Shown here: piece by piece, positions 1 to 8,816 of the stretch
How the letters are laid out: every line of letters starts with the position of its first letter
Numbering within the stretch: position 1 is the first letter of the stretch
From: Mesorhizobium waimense
GTDB taxonomy: Bacteria; Pseudomonadota; Alphaproteobacteria; Rhizobiales; Rhizobiaceae
NCBI RefSeq assembly: GCF_003601975.1
Contig: NZ_QZWZ01000050.1
Location: forward strand, 1 to 42,751
DNA length: 42,751 bases
Direction: 5' to 3'
Translations under genes and position numbers: made by a program
Notes under the pieces: generated by a model
Told to the model about the DNA's origin: nothing
Seen by the model: the letters and a program-made list of their open reading frames with translations, nothing else
Database searches by the model: none

Positions 1-45
1 CTCAGGCGCTGGCGATCAATCGGCGAAACGGTGAGGGATATTCCT

Positions 46-74
46 GTGCGCATGCGCCAAACTCGCATGCGCAC
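46..74. repeat. Perfect 11-bp inverted repeat (hairpin)
   Basis: Two 11-nt arms (46-56 and 64-74) containing GCATGCG are exactly complementary around a 7-nt loop. It lies about 90 nt beyond the stop of the minus-strand gene ending at 162, so it could terminate that transcript, but no U-run follows on that strand. It could also be a protein-binding palindrome. Confidence 0.5.
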
Positions 75-161
75 TCGCGAAAGGGAATCCCAAGCCGGAC
101 TCTTATGTTAGGCGGAAACCACTAGGTCGCGTCAGAGATCAGATCTGTTGCGCCCTCGGAG

Positions 162-986
162 TCAATCACCGCGCGGAAACAGGAAAGTCATGCCCAATCG
201 CGCCCCGAAACCGTGTGGACCGCTATCGGGTGAGTCCGCCCAATAGCGCACACCGGCAACGATGCTGACCGGCTGGTCTCCAATCTTTATGAGCTTAGCG
301 ACCATGAAATTGATCGGAAGCAACCATTCGCGGGTGCTCCAATCGTAGGTGCTCTCGGCCTGGAGCGTGAACGTCCATGCCTCCGGCGTTGTATAAGCGA
401 TGACCGGCTGCAGGTATGTCTGGTTGAAATCGCCGCGGCTGCTATCACCGGCGAACGACCAAATCTGGTTGGCAAGAATACCGACAGTCCATCCGCTGCC
501 CTGCCAGATCACGGCCCCCGTCGGCCCCGCACCCCATTTCCCGGCGCCGAGCAAATCATCAGTACCTGTCGGTAACAAAAACACTGGTCCTACGCCCCAT
601 GAGAAGCCGTTGGACGAGTACCTTGGCGAAAGGAAGAGGCTTTCCGTTGTATCCCGAAGGCCAAATTGCGAGCCGCTTCCTTGAAAGATATTACTCTGGT
701 CTATCATGACGGGCATTATCGTTCGCGAAATAATGTCCCAGTTGGCATCGAGTGCAATCGGTATCACTGGTTGAATATTCACAAACCATTGCGAACCATC
801 TTCTCCCGCCCCGACATTCCCATTGTAATTGCCCAAAAACGGTACGCTGATGAGTTTTGAGAGCGGATTGCTCAACTCCTCGGCAAGCGCTTCAGTGTCT
901 TCTTGCGCAAACGCGCCCGCCGCGCCCGAAAGAAGTGTCGCCGTTCCGACTGCGCCAATCCAGGAATACAACGCAATTGGTCTCAT
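162..986 (-). CDS. Secreted, probable outer-membrane beta-barrel protein
   Basis: About 274 residues. The ATG at 986 is preferred over an upstream start because AGGAGGG sits a few nucleotides before it and the protein then opens with a clean signal peptide (hydrophobic core to about residue 25, then an Ala-x-Ala-like site before QED). The mature part is rich in aromatic residues, glycine and short alternating strands, and ends in a phenylalanine-rich strand (MTFLF) as barrel proteins often do. This resembles the neuromedin-U/transporter-like barrel proteins of proteobacteria, whose substrate is unknown. It lies alone with degraded sequence upstream. The family call is from general resemblance; secretion is the firmer statement. 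Confidence 0.6.
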   Translation of the reverse strand: MRPIALYSWIGAVGTATLLSGAAGAFAQEDTEALAEELSNPLSKLISVPFLGNYNGNVGAGEDGSQWFVNIQPVIPIALDANWDIISRTIMPVMIDQSNIFQGSGSQFGLRDTTESLFLSPRYSSNGFSWGVGPVFLLPTGTDDLLGAGKWGAGPTGAVIWQGSGWTVGILANQIWSFAGDSSRGDFNQTYLQPVIAYTTPEAWTFTLQAESTYDWSTREWLLPINFMVAKLIKIGDQPVSIVAGVRYWADSPDSGPHGFGARLGMTFLFPRGD

Positions 987-1456
987 AAACCCTCCTGTGA
1001 AGCCGGCGAGTTCGCCAGGCGACTCCCTATTCTGCGCAGGCCGCCGCGTGCACCGGTGAGCCACCGCACGTAGCGCGCGAGCGCAAGATAGTCCTCCCAA
1101 ACGCGCGTCGCCACAAGCATAACGATCTCATTCCCGTCCGGCGTGGTCGCTTTCTGGCGTATGCTGTGTAGTCGTCGCACTCCCAAAACTATTTTGCAAA
1201 GCGCGGGGTTCGTGCTTTGCATGTCCTTAAGGACAATACCAATCCTGGCTGCTCCGGCTACCTGCTTGCAAACGCCTTGTCGACGGGTGCTTGCCCAAAC
1301 GTTCGGAACGGAGGGTGTTTCGTAGGCCCTGCTGTTGGCAATGGCCGTCAAGTTCGGGCATATTTTGTGGCGTCGGGGCGCTCCTGTTAAACGGCTTCCA
1401 AAACTGACCCCCGATTGGAGTGAACCCCACCGGCTGGACCAGGCGATGCCGCCAAA
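987..1456. other. Gene-poor stretch
   Basis: I see no convincing gene here. The open frames lack ribosome sites and family resemblance. A 7-bp inverted repeat (GCAAAGC ... GCTTTGC) occurs near 1196-1220. The stretch leads into the IS3 remnant and is probably insertion-sequence debris. Confidence 0.4.
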
Positions 1457-1814
1457 CTAAGCCGCCTTCCGGGCAAGTTGGATTTCAAATTCCTCTGGTG
1501 ATCGATAGCCAAAGGATGAGTACAGCCGTTTCGAGTTGTAGACCTCTTCGATGAACCTCGGCAATCGTTCGGCTACATCCGCGAAGCTGTCGTAGCCAGC
1601 CACATAGACGTCCTCGACCTTCAAAGTCTTCACGAAGCTCTCGGCCGGCGCATTGTGGTAGGGATTGCCGATCGCGCTCATCGAGCCGCATTAGGCCGGC
1701 CGTTTCGAGTGCTCGTCGGTAGGTCTCGGACGCATATTGGCACCCACGGTTCCCGATCTGAAGCGCGCGGCAATCGTTGGCGACAGTCTTGAGACGCAGC
1801 CTGCGTATGGACAT
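1457..1814 (-). pseudogene. IS3-family transposase (OrfB) remnant, frameshifted
   Basis: The 3' part (1457-1681) encodes the end of an IS3-type DDE integrase: NPYHNAPAESFVKTLK carries the catalytic-glutamate region, followed by the usual FIEEVYNSKRLYSSFGYRSP tail. Just upstream in another frame (1690-1814) is RGCQYASETYRRALE, the block that normally precedes it without interruption, so the gene is broken by a frameshift near 1680. The N-terminal half with the first catalytic aspartates and OrfA are not recognisable. It is a dead fragment marking past insertion in the putative element. Confidence 0.85.
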
Positions 1815-1950
1815 TTCCGTAAGGCGCGACGCGCAAGGGAGCGGCGCGGCCCCCCCGATCGCACGCTGCGACCAATCTCAACGGCGACTAAAACGGTGGG
1901 GCGGGTGAACTCCGCTCGCGGCACCCTGCACTCACTGGCACTCACTGTAC

Positions 1951-3141
1951 TCAGAGCAGCAAGTTCTTCATTCCTGCCAAGATAACATCGATCGGCGTCG
2001 AAATAAGCAAGACCGGAACGAACGGCACCAGGACCGTGCCGACAAGCACGATCATGCTCCTTAAATCCACCGGAACAAGGCGCATGGCATAGACGTTCGA
2101 AACGAGCTGATGTAGATCGGTGGCGGTCGAGAAATCCGGCGCCTGCATGACTTCCTCGTTGCCCTGTTTGTTACGGTTGAGCCACTTGCGTTCGAATTCA
2201 ATTCCGAATTTGCTGGCACCCGCGCCATATTCAAAGACGCCCCGACGCCGCGTTCGCAGCAGGGGGCCGCAGAAGACCAATAGTGGCGCTGTGAAAAGTG
2301 CGACAATGAAAAGTAGCATTGCCCCAAAACCCGCTTGTTGAGCCAAGGTCAAGACATCATGGTGGATGATTTTGGTCATGACCTGCCCAGCAACAATGCT
2401 TGCCAGCGCTAGCGCCACGACGGAATAGCCTTGGACGGAATAGCCGAGGAACTGCAGGCCTGCCACATGGTCAGGATGGACCGCCACCAGGCGAAGATCA
2501 AGCCTCGACATTAACCAAAGAAATCGCGTCCAAAGGCACAATCGCCAGATCCAGCCAAAAAGCAGAACAAGCAGGAGTGGCAGACTGACGAGTACATGCC
2601 AGTAACCAGCGAGAGAAAACGTGGCTGCGACCCCACCGGACGATAAGTGCCATCTTGGAAGCTGGTCCAGGTGCACCGAGAAAACGATGGAACCAACCGT
2701 CAGATACGCCAGCGCAATCACCCCTATTTCCACCTTGTTCGAATCGAGCAGCGCCCTGGTCGAGACGAGGGCGGCCGCGAAATGCGGTTGATCGCGCTCG
2801 GTCACGAGCCCCGCGTCACGGAAATGCAGAGCGACGGCGCCAAGCCGGGACGCAGACACTATTTCGGCGACGATGAGGAGGGGTGCGGCAATAAGAAAAC
2901 GCGCATGAACCGCAATGTCTTTGGCAAAGGCTTGGACGTCATCGCCCACCAAGGCGCCGTCTCGCATCATTGTCAGCAGCGCAAGCGGCACCCAGCCGAT
3001 TAAAATAACCAATGCACACCGGCGCACCACTTCCGGCCTACCCAGCTTCACCAGCCCCATTCGTCTCTGCAGTCCAAGGGGCGGACCGCTCTCGAACAGC
3101 TGGCTATCGGCACGGTCCACGCCTTCCATCGCCGCTCTCAT
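1951..3141 (-). CDS. Multi-spanning inner-membrane protein, unknown function
   Basis: 396 residues with about seven to eight hydrophobic segments: near residues 41-58, 83-100, 133-155, 178-205, 235-255, 270-290 and 350-385. A soluble N-terminus of about 40 residues precedes the first helix, and a basic loop (RTRRRGVFEYGAG) followed by a stretch beginning KFGIEFERKW lies before the last helices. I do not recognise a named family or an active-site motif. It is flanked by IS3 debris downstream and about 280 bp of apparently empty sequence upstream, so context gives no functional clue. Coding is supported by its length, hydrophobic periodicity and lack of a better frame. Confidence 0.7.
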   Translation of the reverse strand: MRAAMEGVDRADSQLFESGPPLGLQRRMGLVKLGRPEVVRRCALVILIGWVPLALLTMMRDGALVGDDVQAFAKDIAVHARFLIAAPLLIVAEIVSASRLGAVALHFRDAGLVTERDQPHFAAALVSTRALLDSNKVEIGVIALAYLTVGSIVFSVHLDQLPRWHLSSGGVAATFSLAGYWHVLVSLPLLLVLLFGWIWRLCLWTRFLWLMSRLDLRLVAVHPDHVAGLQFLGYSVQGYSVVALALASIVAGQVMTKIIHHDVLTLAQQAGFGAMLLFIVALFTAPLLVFCGPLLRTRRRGVFEYGAGASKFGIEFERKWLNRNKQGNEEVMQAPDFSTATDLHQLVSNVYAMRLVPVDLRSMIVLVGTVLVPFVPVLLISTPIDVILAGMKNLLL

Positions 3142-3422
3142 TCAAATGTGGGTGGAAAAGGGGCCGATCAGCATGCGCCTCAAACCGACCTAATCGCAGC
3201 GGCGAGGCTCAGGCTGAAGGCGTTAGTCCTTGCGTTACCGTCCTTGGTCTTGGTCACGATGGCGCCCCCTTCCATCTCGATCACTTATAATCCTGAATTT
3301 TTTCACTTGTTTCTGCTGTTCCGTCCATGTCAGTCCGCATCGACTCTGACATCCAACCTCTCCTTCTACAATTGTCTTTGGGGGCAATGCGACGGTCGCA
3401 GCGTGGGTGAGATTGCCCGGAG

Positions 3423-3791
3423 TTAACTCGTAGCTTCGTGGATCGCTTCGAACAGCAGCCGTGCGGGAAATGGCTTGTGCAGATACGCAGAGCAGCCTGC
3501 CTCCATGGCCAGCGTGCGGGTAGCTTCAGTATCGAACGCGGTCATGAATATGATTGGAATGTTGGACCCTAAGTCCGAGAGTTGACGCTGTAGTTCGAAA
3601 CCGTTCATTGCTCCCAACTGTATGTCGAGAACGAGACAGGTTGCTCGTGCCGGAGCACTGCTGGAGAGGAACGCTTCAGCCGAAGCAAAGACTTCCGACA
3701 CAAGACCTTGCGCGCTCAAAAGACGTTGAAGTCCCTTCAGCATGCTAGAATCGTCATCGACGACTGCCACCATCAACGGCTTTGTTTGCAC
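3423..3791 (-). CDS. Stand-alone response-regulator receiver domain
   Basis: 122 residues forming one CheY-like receiver with no output domain. The acidic cluster is VVDDDS (residues 10-15), the phosphoacceptor is Asp56 in LVLDIQL, Thr84 lies in IFMTAF and Lys106 in HKP, so the phosphorylation site is complete. I chose the GTG at 3791 because AAGGA lies 8 nt upstream; an ATG at 3773 is the alternative. It follows the FixJ/NodW-like regulator by about 200 bp on the same strand, downstream of the PAS kinase. Inference: a competing phosphate acceptor or an intermediate of that system, as stand-alone receivers often are. Confidence 0.85.
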   Translation of the reverse strand: MQTKPLMVAVVDDDSSMLKGLQRLLSAQGLVSEVFASAEAFLSSSAPARATCLVLDIQLGAMNGFELQRQLSDLGSNIPIIFMTAFDTEATRTLAMEAGCSAYLHKPFPARLLFEAIHEATS

Positions 3792-3997
3792 CGGCGCGTT
3801 CCTTGGAACTCGCGCCGTGCAGGGGACGAGCGCTCGGCGGCGGGTGTCATTCTGTATGCACCCTACGGCACACTGGCCCGTTCGGCTATTGTACCCGAGG
3901 GCCGAATCCCCAGCAAACCCTTGAGGAAATTTGTCGGCCGCTGCAGCTTCGCGACCTCATGCATCAGGTCGCTCGCATACCGCAGGTCCAGGATGCC

Positions 3998-4699
3998 TCA
4001 GTTGGCGCGTGCGTCCGGGGCAACGAGTTTGTCGGCCAGGGATACTAGCTCTGCAACTGAGCGAACTTGAAGCTTGAACATAACTTCATGGCGATGCGCC
4101 TTGACCGTACGCACCGAAGTGCGCAATTCAAATGCAATCTGCTTGTTGAGCCTGCCGCGGACAACCAACGCGAAAACTGCCTTTTGACGCGGTGTCAGCG
4201 TGTCGACGAGTCCGCGCAACGCGCCTAGCCGATCATGGTGTTCATGCGCTGCCTCGGATCGCAGAAGCGCCCGCCGGACGGCGCCAAGCAAGATTTCTTT
4301 GGATACAGGCTTTGATAGGAAGTCTTCAGCTCCTGCCTTGGTTGCCCGCACGCACATCGGGATATCGCCATGGCCAGTCAAAAAGACGATCGGAATCAAG
4401 TATCCACGCTCAGCGATGCCATCCTGCAATTCCAGCCCACTTAGGCCGGGCATTTGGACATCGAGTAGAATGCAGCCGCATGCATCAACTGGCAGCCGCT
4501 CCAGGAATTGTGTTGCCGAGTCATAAAGAATTACCTGAAAGCCAGAGGACTGCAGTAAACGGGCGACTGCCACGCGAAACGATGCGTCGTCATCGACAAC
4601 ATGTATGACAGAAGGCTTGGCGACTACGTCGGCAATTCGATGGCAAGCGGCAGGGTGAGCCGAAACATTGTCCCTCCCTGGGGTAAGTGCTCCGCCCAT
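3998..4699 (-). CDS. FixJ/NodW-like LuxR-type response regulator
   Basis: Residues about 30-150 are a receiver domain with the DDD acidic pocket (36-38), phosphoacceptor Asp80 in LLDVQMPG, Thr108 and Lys130 in SKPV. Residues about 168-225 are a LuxR/FixJ-type helix-turn-helix (LTPRQKAVFALV, then TSVRTVKAHRHEVM). The closest recognised group is FixJ/NodW/TtrR. The only ATG, at 4699, has GGAGGA upstream but overlaps the kinase gene by 76 nt, so the extra 29 N-terminal residues may be real or a weak internal start may be used. It is the expected partner of the kinase at 4624-5796. Targets are unknown. Confidence 0.9.
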   Translation of the reverse strand: MGGALTPGRDNVSAHPAACHRIADVVAKPSVIHVVDDDASFRVAVARLLQSSGFQVILYDSATQFLERLPVDACGCILLDVQMPGLSGLELQDGIAERGYLIPIVFLTGHGDIPMCVRATKAGAEDFLSKPVSKEILLGAVRRALLRSEAAHEHHDRLGALRGLVDTLTPRQKAVFALVVRGRLNKQIAFELRTSVRTVKAHRHEVMFKLQVRSVAELVSLADKLVAPDARAN

Positions 4700-5796
4700 A
4701 TCATTCCTCCATGATTTTCCACGATCGCGCGAGCGATGGACAATCCCAGGCCCGTGCCCTTCTGTTTGGTCGTGAAGAACGGTTCGAAAATCAGTTCCAG
4801 TCTGTCGACCGGAATACCCGCACCGGAATCCGCGACGGAGATTTCGGCTGTGTAAGCGTCGACACGGGCGGTTTGGATCAACAGCGTAGGTGCGCGATAG
4901 GTGGATCCGTCAATTGCTTCCACCCCGTTCATGCCCAAATTCAAGACGACTTGCTGTAGCTGAATTGGATCGGCACGGACTGCCAGCGAGCCCAGCTCCC
5001 GGCCGATACTCAGTTGAACACCTTTGGCCGCGGCATAGGGGCCGAGAATTTCGTGCACGATGCGAACTGTATCATTCAGATCAATTTCATGGAATGTGAC
5101 CTCGCTCTTTCGAAGAAACCCGCGCATATGACTGATCACGTCCGCAGCGCGCTGATCGTCCCGGCGGATGTCGGCGAGGATCTCTTTGACCTGATCCAGA
5201 TCGGGTTGGCCCGCTGTAAGGAGGATCTCCGCAGCCTCGGTGTTTGCCATGATCGCAGCCAGGGGCTGGTTCAACTCGTGTGAGATTGCGGCTGACAGCA
5301 TCGCAGCGTCGGCACTGCGGTTCAGGTAGGCAACCTCGAGCAGATGACGTCGCATTTCGTCAAGCGCTTGCCGTTGGCCCTGGATATCGACACACGAGCC
5401 GATATAGCCAAGAAACTTCCCATCGTGGTCGTAGCGGGGAATTCCCGCATCGTCGATCCAGCGATAGATCCCGTCATATCGCAGGAGACGATATTCCATT
5501 CGGAATTCTTTCTGATCGTCAAAGTGGCTTTCGTAAATGTTCAAGCATCGAACACGATCGTCTGGGTGCACCCCCTCAGTCCAACCGCTCCCCAGTTCTT
5601 GCTCAATACTGCGTCCCGTGAACCTTAGCCAAGGTCGATTGAACCAGTTGCAGAGGCAGTCTTGGCCGGATACCCATATCATGACGGGTGCGACATCCAT
5701 AACCTTACAGAACCGCACATCCAGTCCTACGGGAAGTCCAGAATAAGACCAGTCGCACGTGCGCTCATCCATGTCAGCAAGCCCCAGTCGTACCAC
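4624..5796 (-). CDS. PAS-domain sensor histidine kinase (FixL/NodV-like)
   Basis: 390 residues. A PAS fold spans roughly 30-140 (WFNRPWLRFTG and the PAC-like YRWIDDAGIPRYD). The dimerisation box is ISHELNQPLAAI with phosphorylated His173, typical of FixL-type kinases. ATP-binding boxes follow: NLGMNGVEAI (N), DSGAGI (G1), FEPFFTTK (F) and GTGLGLSI (G2), so the kinase looks catalytically intact. No membrane helix is seen, so it is probably cytoplasmic. The PAS has no obvious FixL-type haem histidine that I can assign, so the signal is open. The start is GTG 5796 or ATG 5772. It is the first gene of a kinase, FixJ-like regulator and receiver set. Confidence 0.9.
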   Translation of the reverse strand: MVRLGLADMDERTCDWSYSGLPVGLDVRFCKVMDVAPVMIWVSGQDCLCNWFNRPWLRFTGRSIEQELGSGWTEGVHPDDRVRCLNIYESHFDDQKEFRMEYRLLRYDGIYRWIDDAGIPRYDHDGKFLGYIGSCVDIQGQRQALDEMRRHLLEVAYLNRSADAAMLSAAISHELNQPLAAIMANTEAAEILLTAGQPDLDQVKEILADIRRDDQRAADVISHMRGFLRKSEVTFHEIDLNDTVRIVHEILGPYAAAKGVQLSIGRELGSLAVRADPIQLQQVVLNLGMNGVEAIDGSTYRAPTLLIQTARVDAYTAEISVADSGAGIPVDRLELIFEPFFTTKQKGTGLGLSIARAIVENHGGMIWAEHLPQGGTMFRLTLPLAIELPT

Positions 5797-5913
5797 TAGA
5801 CCATATTAGAGGCATGACGTGCGGGCAGCAATGATGTTCTGGCCGTTCCGCAAACTCGCCATTAAGCGAAACGGCTGCGGTGGACCCACGAGCTGTCCTT
5901 AGGGGCGAGCGTG

Positions 5914-6024
5914 AACAACGCGCCCGGTCTACGAGCAGCTCAAGGGACAGTTCGTCTTCGAGCCGCGTGGCGCTATCGAAGTCAAGGGCAAGGGAAAGTA
6001 GAGGCCTGGCTCTTGAGATTGTAG
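5914..6024 (+). pseudogene. C-terminal remnant of an adenylate/guanylate cyclase
   Basis: From 5927 the plus strand encodes VYEQLKGQFVFEPRGAIEV followed by KGKGK, the characteristic end of class III nucleotide cyclase domains (usually EPRG-x-I-x-VKGKG then a tryptophan-containing tail). The frame hits a TAG at 5999-6001, but one base over, the expected tail VEAWLL continues to a stop at 6024, which points to a frameshift. Everything upstream of the tail is missing. The fragment is short but the motif is distinctive. Confidence 0.7.
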
Positions 6025-6182
6025 CGTCGTAGGCACCTTCTGATGTCCGGTTCGGGTCAGCTCAAGACACTGCACCTGTCGAACTGAACGTCCGCTATCG
6101 GGTAATCGTACCCGAAGTTGCCCGTCCGCTTCTGATGCGGTGGGAGGCTGTCCACTCTTGCGGCTATAGCCGCGGAGTTAGC

Positions 6183-6293
6183 ATTGCTACGACGATTGGT
6201 CTGGATATCGCGAAGTCGGTCTTTCAGGTGCATGGCGTGGATGCGCCTGGCGAGGTTGTGCGCCAGCGCATGAGGGCGGCTACCATCGGGTAA
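6183..6293 (+). pseudogene. IS110-family transposase N-terminal remnant
   Basis: The plus strand from 6189 encodes TTIGLDIAKSVFQVHGVD, the conserved start of IS110-family (DEDD) transposases including the first catalytic Asp in GLDIAK. It runs about 34 codons to a TAA at 6291. The canonical ATG is not present (the preceding codons are AGC ATT GCT) and the rest of the roughly 340-residue protein is gone. A dead fragment. Confidence 0.8.
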
Positions 6294-6659
6294 TATTGCT
6301 ATCTACCTTCCGGGGCGGTCAGTGTCACCTGCTCAAGACCGAACTGGGACGCGGATGGGAGTGGCAGCGTACTTGCTTACGGTAAGGCGTTCAAATAGAG
6401 CTGAATGAGATGTTGGCTTTCCCAAAGTCGAGCAGAAGAAAGCCAGTAGAAAACGCCTGATAGGCAGCGGAAATCAGACCTACGACATCGGCGTGGTCGT
6501 TGCGCTCTTGGCCGACGAGTTCAGTGCGCTCGGACCCGCGCGGGGCAAAGGGCCAGGCAAATAAGCTTGAATTGTTCGACGGTCGGGCGCTGGATAGCGA
6601 GACAGCGGCCGACGAGCGACCGCCGGAACTGGCTTCCGAGGCGCTGAAGGGGGGAAATC

Positions 6660-8504
6660 GTGGACACGACGGCGGAAACAGACGTTACTTCGTTGATTAC
6701 GGGCTTCGAACAGCTCGCCGAGCGTTTCGTCTCCGGACTGTTCGCGCGGTTTGCCGCTTTGAGCGACGTCCCCGTCGAGCTTGAAAACCTGAAGGCCTCG
6801 CTTGCGGCCGGGGGAACATCTCCCCTTGTGCTCCTGTTCGAGACTGTAATGGTTGTTGTGCTCGTCGCGGGCGTGTTCATCCTGCTCGCCCGGGGGTTCA
6901 AGAAGGCGAGTGCCAAAAGCAGTGGATGGCGCAGATTCTTCGCCGGCGTGGCGGCTACTGTGGTGGCGCTGGTGATCGGTTTCATTGCTGCGCGGCTGCT
7001 GGCAGGTTCTGGCGTGCCTTTGCAGACCCTTCGCCTTTGGACGGTAGCGACGGTGCTCGGCCTCATCATCCTCGCCGCCGTCAGATCACTCTTGATGGCA
7101 TCGCGGCGAACCGAGTTCGCGGAGCGCTCAGTCCATCTGGCGGCGCTCGTGCACGACCTCTCGCTTGCTATCGGCTTGGCGATGATCGGCGTTGCGCTGT
7201 TCGCGACCTTGCGGCTCTGGAGCGTCGGGCCGGCCTTGGGGGATCTGCTGCGAACAGGCTTGGGAATTCCGATCTACCTTCTGTTTGCATGGGCGGTATG
7301 GCGGCACAGACGTACAATGGCTGCCGCCGTCGCCGGTCCGCGCCCCAGAAGCCGCTGGCGCACCCGTCTCGCTAAGATGTGGCCGGCAATCGTGATCGCG
7401 TTCCTGATAATCACCTTTCTCAGCACTCAGGCCGCGCTGACCCTGGGAACATCGCTTCGTGGGTCGGCCGTTCTGCTGACCGCGTTGATGTTTCTTGCCG
7501 CGCCCCATCTCGACGCGATGATTGGGAACTGGGCGCAGCGCGGATTGGAGTCTCCTGACATCTCGATCGTGGCAGCGGCAGGGCGACAGACCGCCCGCTT
7601 TACCGTCGTGGCTATCATGATTGCCATGTTGGGAACGCTATGGGCGACACCGCTGGCTGCCGGGTTCGGCATAGATCTGCGAGAGGTCGCCAAGGGCGCA
7701 TCCGGTGTGGCGCTGATCATATTGGGGGCGGCGTTTCTGTGGAACGTGGTCGGCACGGGGACGACTCGCGCCTTGCGCGCTGAGTTACCCGCCGTAGCTC
7801 ATGACGAGGAGGCGCTGGGTGCGCCGCGTTCACGACTTGGCACGCTGGTGCCGCTGCTCAGCGCGGTCGGCAAATCGAGCATTGTGGCCTTGGCACTGCT
7901 CTCGATCCTGGTGTCGATCGGGGTCAATGTCTGGCCCCTGATCGCCGGCTTGAGTGTGTTCGGGCTGGCCATCGGTTTCGGCTCGCAGACACTGGTGAAG
8001 GACCTCGTCTCCGGGCTGTTTTTCCTGATCGACGATGCATTCCGTTTCGGCGAATATATCGAAACGTCAGGCGCCAAGGGGACCGTAGAAAAAATCTCGG
8101 TCCGGTCGGTTTCCCTGCGCCACCAGCGCGGTGCCTTGGCGACAATTCCCTATGGCGAGATTGGCAAGATCCAGAATTTCAGCCGCGACTGGATGATCGA
8201 GAAACTGACCTTTCGCGTAGCATTCAACACCGATGTCGAGAAAGTCCGAAAGATCTTCAAGAAGATCGGCCAGGATATTTCGGCCAACCCGGAACTTGCT
8301 GGAGATCTGCTGGCCCCGTTCAAGAGCCAGGGAATCGCCGAGGTTGAGGACGGTACGCTGGTCATCCGGGCCAAATTCATGGCGAAAGCGGGCAAACACT
8401 TCATGATCCGCCGCGCAGTTTTGCTCGCCGTGCACCAGGCATTTCAGGAAAACGGCATTCAGGCCGTAGCAAAGCCACTGACATCTAATCCGGGAGCTGC
8501 CTGA
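6660..8504 (+). CDS. Large MscS-family mechanosensitive channel
   Basis: 614 residues. The N-terminal two thirds carries about ten hydrophobic segments (near 60-80, 95-115, 120-145, 165-190, 195-215, 245-265, 270-285, 315-335, 345-365, 405-425). The MscS core follows: the pore-lining helix IGFGSQTLVKDLVSGLFFLI, the beta domain (FGEYIETSGAKGTVEKISVR) and an alpha/beta C-terminal domain to about 605. Small MscS is about 286 residues, so this is a long form with extra helices. It would release osmolytes through the inner membrane under hypo-osmotic stress. The GTG start at 6660 has AAGGGGGG just upstream. It stands alone between the graveyard and the integrase. Confidence 0.88.
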   Translation: MDTTAETDVTSLITGFEQLAERFVSGLFARFAALSDVPVELENLKASLAAGGTSPLVLLFETVMVVVLVAGVFILLARGFKKASAKSSGWRRFFAGVAATVVALVIGFIAARLLAGSGVPLQTLRLWTVATVLGLIILAAVRSLLMASRRTEFAERSVHLAALVHDLSLAIGLAMIGVALFATLRLWSVGPALGDLLRTGLGIPIYLLFAWAVWRHRRTMAAAVAGPRPRSRWRTRLAKMWPAIVIAFLIITFLSTQAALTLGTSLRGSAVLLTALMFLAAPHLDAMIGNWAQRGLESPDISIVAAAGRQTARFTVVAIMIAMLGTLWATPLAAGFGIDLREVAKGASGVALIILGAAFLWNVVGTGTTRALRAELPAVAHDEEALGAPRSRLGTLVPLLSAVGKSSIVALALLSILVSIGVNVWPLIAGLSVFGLAIGFGSQTLVKDLVSGLFFLIDDAFRFGEYIETSGAKGTVEKISVRSVSLRHQRGALATIPYGEIGKIQNFSRDWMIEKLTFRVAFNTDVEKVRKIFKKIGQDISANPELAGDLLAPFKSQGIAEVEDGTLVIRAKFMAKAGKHFMIRRAVLLAVHQAFQENGIQAVAKPLTSNPGAA

Positions 8505-8816
8505 GCATTCCGGATAGTCACGGCTTCGACGTATCGGGCGTGTCTGGACCTGACTGAGGTAGGCCGTGCATGCTGTATACGTGGGGAGCGAGGCCAGTCT
8601 GCCGACAGTGGGCCTTTGACCTACCGGAACCGCTGAGGATTTCTGACGTCCGCGACGCCTCCGAACTCCCTTTTTGGGCGAGTTGCGCCTGCGTATCGCG
8701 GCCATGTCCAGTACCCGTCCTGGCGCGGACGCTCCTTATTCATGACCGCTCCTCGAAATGGGCATTGAAATACGCGAGTTCGACTGTAGGAGTTCGCGGA
8801 CCCATACGGGACGAAA
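8505..8816. other. Intergenic stretch, nothing recognised
   Basis: About 310 bp separates the 3' ends of the convergent MscS and integrase genes. I see no frame with a credible start or family resemblance and no copy of the tRNA-Phe 3' end. Confidence 0.5.

Larger units (their letters stand above)
5797..6659. other. Gene graveyard between kinase and MscS genes
   Basis: About 860 bp with no intact gene. It contains the tail of a nucleotide cyclase (5914-6024) and the head of an IS110 transposase (6183-6293), both listed separately. The rest, including 6294-6659, shows no recognisable frame and is probably debris from successive insertions and deletions. Confidence 0.55.

Noticed and set aside
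983..1351. 122-codon minus-strand frame upstream of the barrel protein
   Set aside because: No ribosome site, no family resemblance, overlaps the promoter region of the next gene.
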